NCBI GenBank assembly: GCA_016213305.1
Contig: JACRAV010000162.1
Span: 1 to 5,378, forward strand
From: Candidatus Zixiibacteriota bacterium
GTDB taxonomy: Bacteria > Zixibacteria > MSB-5A5 > GN15 > FEB-12
Length of the DNA stretch: 5,378 nucleotides
Direction of reading: 5' to 3'
Shown here: one piece after another, positions 5,358 to 5,378 of the stretch
Position numbering within the stretch: position 1 is the first letter of the stretch
Layout: the number at the start of each line of letters is the position of its first letter
The notes under the pieces: generated by a model
The model's input: the letters and a program-made list of their open reading frames with translations, nothing else
Told to the model about the DNA's origin: nothing
Database searches by the model: none
Position numbers and translations under genes: made by a program

Positions 5358-5378
5358 TGGCGGGGGCAGGATTTGAAC
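5358..5378 (-). tRNA. tRNA gene, 3' end only (isotype undetermined)
   Basis: The last 21 bases, read on the - strand, match the 3' end of a tRNA. G53 is followed by the T-loop TTCAAAT (54-60), the T-stem 3' strand CCTGC (61-65), the acceptor 3' strand CCCCGCC (66-72) and discriminator A73. The next genomic bases are TAA, so CCA is not encoded and would be added enzymatically. The 5' acceptor strand is predicted to be GGCGGGG. The end is one base different from the common initiator tRNA-Met ending (CCCCGCA-A). C72 instead of A72 argues for an elongator tRNA, possibly tRNA-Met, but the anticodon lies outside the window. Confidence 0.85.

Overview
The window looks like chromosomal DNA from a moderately GC-rich (by eye a little above 50%) anaerobic or respiratory bacterium that uses System II (CcsA/ResB) cytochrome c maturation and secretes multiheme cytochromes. 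Nothing in the sequence fixes the taxon. A Desulfobacterota-like or FCB-group lineage (Zixibacteria-like, for instance) would fit the mix of multiheme cytochrome, NHL-repeat lipoprotein, PEGA protein and BchE-like enzyme, but that is inference.

Left half (1-3015, + strand): four tightly packed genes, probably one transcript. They are the C-terminal end of ccsA (a heme-handling cytochrome c synthase subunit), an NHL/beta-propeller lipoprotein, a three-helix membrane protein of unknown function, and a B12-binding radical SAM protein closely resembling BchE, the anaerobic Mg-protoporphyrin monomethyl ester cyclase. Junctions are a 26-bp overlap, a 4-nt gap and a 20-bp overlap, which suggests translational coupling.

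Middle (3012-3827): a small secreted pentaheme c-type cytochrome on the - strand converges on the BchE-like gene. The two TAG stop codons interlock in one CTAG palindrome. Two of its five heme sites are CX3CH instead of CX2CH. Its upstream region holds a strong Shine-Dalgarno, a 14-bp dyad and sequence that can fold into nested stems. The stretch 3615-3827 has no gene I can recognise.

Right part (3828-5378): a - strand PEGA-domain envelope protein that may be transcribed leaderless, then a decayed IS630-type transposase on the - strand (in-frame stop, a frameshift and probably an internal deletion), then the 3' end of a - strand tRNA gene cut by the window edge.

Taken together, CcsA attaches heme to exported apocytochromes, and the adjacent pentaheme protein is a plausible client. 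The NHL lipoprotein and the small membrane protein could belong to the same envelope redox system. The BchE-like enzyme is the odd member: a tetrapyrrole-type radical SAM enzyme embedded in a cytochrome maturation operon, and the best candidate here for undescribed biology.
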